A stretch of 64,000 nt of DNA, taken from the NCBI GenBank assembly GCA_013350335.1, contig CM023534.1:11313542-11377541 (forward strand), given 5' to 3'. Within the stretch, counting starts at the first letter, position 1, and each line of letters opens with the position of its first letter. Source of the DNA: Chimonanthus salicifolius (Eukaryota > Streptophyta > Magnoliopsida > Laurales > Calycanthaceae). The notes below the pieces were generated by a model. It did not search any database and had not been told where the DNA came from. It saw only the letters and a list, made by a program, of their open reading frames with translations. Shown in pieces: positions 60,748-64,000 of this stretch. The translations under genes and the position numbers were made by a program.

Positions 60748-63450
60748 ATGGAGAATTCACAACCAGGTAAAGAGTCTAAGCCGGATTCCACCGATCCTCA
60801 GGTATTTTTCTTGTTATTTTTTCACTTCTAGTCCTGAATTCTGAGTTATTCCTGTGTTTGATTGCCAAGAATGCATTTTTCCTGATTCAAGATCTCCTTT
60901 TGTGGGTTTTGATTTTTTTTTTTCTTCTCTGATCTTAAATTCCGGTTAATTTTCTTCAATTTGTGTTCTTGTTCGAGAAGTTTTCTCGTATTTTATTTGA
61001 TATTTCCCTTTTTAGCTCTTGGTAGAGTATTCCTACTGTTTATAAGCTCTGGAATTTGAAATGTTTTGAATTTGTTTTTGATCTCTACTGGTATTTGATA
61101 ATTTGAACCTGAAAATAGATTTAATCGTTTCATGTGGTCAAAAACGGAAAATTGTTCTCCTTTTTTTCTTTGTCTGTTTTTACTTAGATATATGTAATTT
61201 TCCCTTTTATCTTGTTAGAGAATTTTCTGATTCCAGATTGATTCTTGCTGTTTTTAAGTGTCTTCATACTCTGGAATTAGGAAAGTTTCGATTTTTATAA
61301 AAAATCTACAGTGGGTTTTTTATTTTTTTTACCCTGAAATTGGATTTAATTGTTTGATTTGGTGCAAAAGATGCTATTTTTTACTTAGATAGATATATGT
61401 AATTTTCCTTTTTATCTTGTTAGAGAATTTTCTTGCTCCAGATTGATTCTTGCTGTTTTTAAGTGTCTTCATACTCTGGAATTAGAAAAGTTCCGATTTT
61501 TATAAAAAATCTATAGTGGGTTTTTGTTTTTTTACCCTGAAATTGGATTTAATTGTTTGATTTGGTGCAAAAGATGCTATTTTTAACTTAGATATATGTA
61601 ATTTTCCCTTTTATCTTGTTAGAGAATTTTCTGGTTCCAGATTGATTCTTGCTGTTTTTAAGTGTCTTCATACTCTGGAATTAGGAAAGTTCCGATTTTT
61701 ATAAAAAATCTATAATGGGTTTGATTTTTTTTTACCCTGAAATTGGATTTAATTGTTTGATTTGGTGCAGAAGATGCTATTTTTTAGCTAAAATTTTCAC
61801 AAATAAATCTCAGACAGTTCGAGGTCATTTTCTTTCATATATCTGAGATAATAGGAAAATGTGACTTTTTAATTGGATAAGTGATCCCTCCAGCTGTATG
61901 TGTGGGAAGGAAAGTACTTTCCTGGGAACTAATTATTTCTAAACAAAAACGGTTAACCTCATTTTGTATTTAAGTTAAAAATGGATATTTGAGAATAAGG
62001 CAGGCATCACATTAAAAAATATATGTTTGAAATTCAAACCTTTGTCTGCACACAGGAGAGTTTTGTAAAATGACTGAGTAAAAAAATAATAACTGTATAT
62101 TGAAGTTTTAGCCTGAGAATTCATGTATTTATTGAATTTTAAAAAAAGTTCTGCTTTGTATTTGAAGTTCAAAGAAATTACCTTGCTACTTTTGCCTCCA
62201 TTTTCCTGTTTTTTGATTTTTACAATTTCTTGGTTTTAGAACTGGGGTTAGAAATTGGCATATAGACCAAACTTGTGCAGAAATACATGATACCTCTGGT
62301 AACTTAACTGAACAGTGGAGACATGTCGCATGAGTATCATGGATGAGTCCTTCCATGATTTTTTCTGCCATGTCTACTGATGTTGTGTTGATAGAATTAA
62401 CATTCTTGTGCTTGGTTCCAATTCATAACCATAACCAGAATTTTGGAACTAGTCATGCCAAAGAAGGTTACCACGTTTGTGTTATGAAGTTCACAAGAAG
62501 TACTTTTGTGTATGCACGGAAATGATGATTTGTTCCTTTGCTTTTGAGTCGAGCATCGGTAGATAGAATGGGTGCTTTGATGTGTATTGTCTTTTATTTT
62601 TGGGTGCAATGAACATATTGTTCTAAATTTTGAAGTAGAAGCCTCCAATCTGTAAGGATTCATTGAACCATTAATCTCCCTTTTTCTTTTGTCAATGATG
62701 GTTGTGGTGGCAAGCATCACATTAAGTTCACTTTAATGGATAATTTTGTTCGGTGCATAAAATTTGTAACCATCAATGTATACAAGGCCAAACTTGTGAT
62801 GATGACTGGCAGTAGAATAAGTCGACTTTGTGGTCCAGTCAAATCAATGCACCTATAGATTCATTTAATTATATTGTGCCTTTTTTTTTTCCTGAGTGGT
62901 TGTTGCCTTGTTGAAGCATGGTAGTACACATCAGTCAGCAGAAATTTATTATATCTGTTGTGTTGGGTCTTGGATGTCCTTTTAGGTTTGTAGTGGAACT
63001 GGAAAAAATGAAGAAACCCCAACAATTTCACATCCAAGGCGGCCAAATCTTTCTTCGTTGCAAATTCCTGTTAGGCCCATGGAAAATCCATGTCCCAGTT
63101 CTACAAGAATAAACATTCCTTCCATAAATAGTCCTAATTCTACAAGATCGGGCTTACCACCAAGACCAAGTTCAGCAAAAGGCAAGCCATCTATGAGAAA
63201 TCTGCTTCCACAACGGAGCTTCAAAACCAAAAATCTGCTCACAGAATGCGACAGAACTGTTCTCCTCATCCCAGGGACACCGATCTCAGAAGAACCACAA
63301 GACAAGCCTTCTGGTTCAAGGTCATTTTCTCTATCTAAGGTCTTCTCTGTATCAACAAAAAGAACACATTCTTTGCCAGTTACACCAGTTGCAAATTCAG
63401 GTCCAGAGCCTGTCCAGGAACAAGATGCAGTTGACCATGCTGATTCAGTT
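60748..63450 (+). CDS. RINGv (MARCH-like) zinc-finger protein, 5' part
   Basis: Exon 1 at 60748-60801 (ATG; MENSQPGKESKPDSTDPQ) and exon 2 at 62986-63450 join in frame, giving 173 residues before the window ends in intron 2. Exon 2 has RRPNLSSLQIPVRPMENP, PNSTRSGLPPRPSSAKGKP, RNLLPQRSFKTKNLLTE, TVLLIPGTPISEE and RSFSLSKVFSVSTKRTHSLP. I recognise this as the Ser/Pro-rich N-terminal region of a plant RING/FYVE/PHD-type family (relatives of Arabidopsis At2g22120 and At3g06330, from memory) that later carries a RING-CH domain and membrane helices. The catalytic zinc finger itself is not in view, so E3 ligase function rests on this N-terminal match. Intron 1 (2.2 kb) contains a tandem repeat. Confidence 0.78.
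61180..61785. repeat. Three-copy tandem repeat of about 200 bases
   Basis: The phrase TATGTAATTTTCC recurs at 61191, 61396 and 61595 (spacing about 205 and 199). Each is followed by CTTGTTAGAGAATTTTCT, TTAAGTGTCTTCATACTCTG and AAATTGGATTTAATTGTTTG. Copies differ by a few substitutions and homopolymer indels. Lies in intron 1 of the RINGv gene. Confidence 0.9.
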
Positions 63451-64000
63451 GTACGTGCATTTTTTAACCCATTTTTTATATTCAGTAAATCAATATCAAG
63501 TTATAATGAATTATTTTAAAGTGGTTATTTTGTATCTCTTTTGAAAATCAATATACTCATAAGATGAATTTGGGTGTGGACATACTTATTTGTACTCATT
63601 GCCTTCATTTGCACAACGAAGTAAATGTGTTTTAGAATTCTCAAACAACTAGGAAAAAGACCTAGGCATTACAAATAAAATAAAATAAAAGCTAAGGAAG
63701 TTAATTATGTAATCATGTAGTTGAATGAAGAATTGTGCTCTTGAAATGCTAACTTGAATTAGACCTGGAACCTTATTATTGCTACAAACAGCACCTACGA
63801 ACTCCACAAGCCATTGTCTGGAAATGTCTTAGGGACAGACTGACGATTGTTACAGGAACAGTGGAGTTTCCAGGAACAGTGTGGTGGCAAGAACACTGAC
63901 TAGTTGTAGGAGTACTAACTAAACTCAGAAAACAGATCCATTGCATGAGAACATAATCTGTATACCATAATAAAAAAGAGCTTGTGGGACAACACCGCTT
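63451..64000 (+). other. Start of intron 2 of the RINGv gene
   Basis: After the GTACGT donor there is no further exon that I recognise up to the window edge. Confidence 0.5.

Overview
This is nuclear DNA from a flowering plant. The genes have GT-AG introns of up to about 5.5 kb, the intergenic DNA is AT-rich, and every gene recognised here is plant-type. The introns and gaps are full of plant transposable elements (SINEs, L1- and RTE-type LINEs, TRIM and other LTR elements, hAT and Stowaway elements). The lineage cannot be fixed from sequence alone. Long repeat-filled introns suggest a woody or early-diverging angiosperm, but that is only a guess. I found no bacterial-style operon, CRISPR array or defence cassette.

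Layout, left to right. (1) 381-15308 (+): 3' part of a chloroplast CNNM/CorC-type Mg transporter gene (MGR8/MGR9-like, CBS pair plus CorC_HlyC domain). Nine exons join in frame. Its introns hold a LINE with a nested retroposon, a SINE, a three-LTR TRIM, a second LINE and a non-autonomous hAT element. (2) 15418-15783 (-): a small conserved plant protein of unknown function, convergent with gene 1. (3) 15866-22707: gene-poor DNA with SINEs and a LINE fragment. (4) 22708-25548 (-): an intronless P-class PPR protein of 946 aa. (5) 26791-35500 (+): an LL-diaminopimelate aminotransferase-like gene (DapL/AGD2/ALD1 family). Two exons each lack one base and a third lacks six, so it reads as a pseudogene unless these are assembly errors. 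(6) 36882-51390 (-): nucleoporin NUP133, eight exons, with one extra base in exon 3. (7) 51541-55640: AT-rich gap. (8) 56541-57899 (+): an intronless ARM-repeat protein. (9) 60748-63450 (+): 5' end of a RINGv (MARCH-like) zinc-finger protein gene that runs off the window.

The genes are unrelated housekeeping or organellar functions and do not form a pathway. The most useful observations are the lesions in the aminotransferase gene (with a possible cryptic-splice rescue), the matching question over NUP133, and several transposon structures whose ends are fixed by target-site duplications. I did not find a convincing new biological system.
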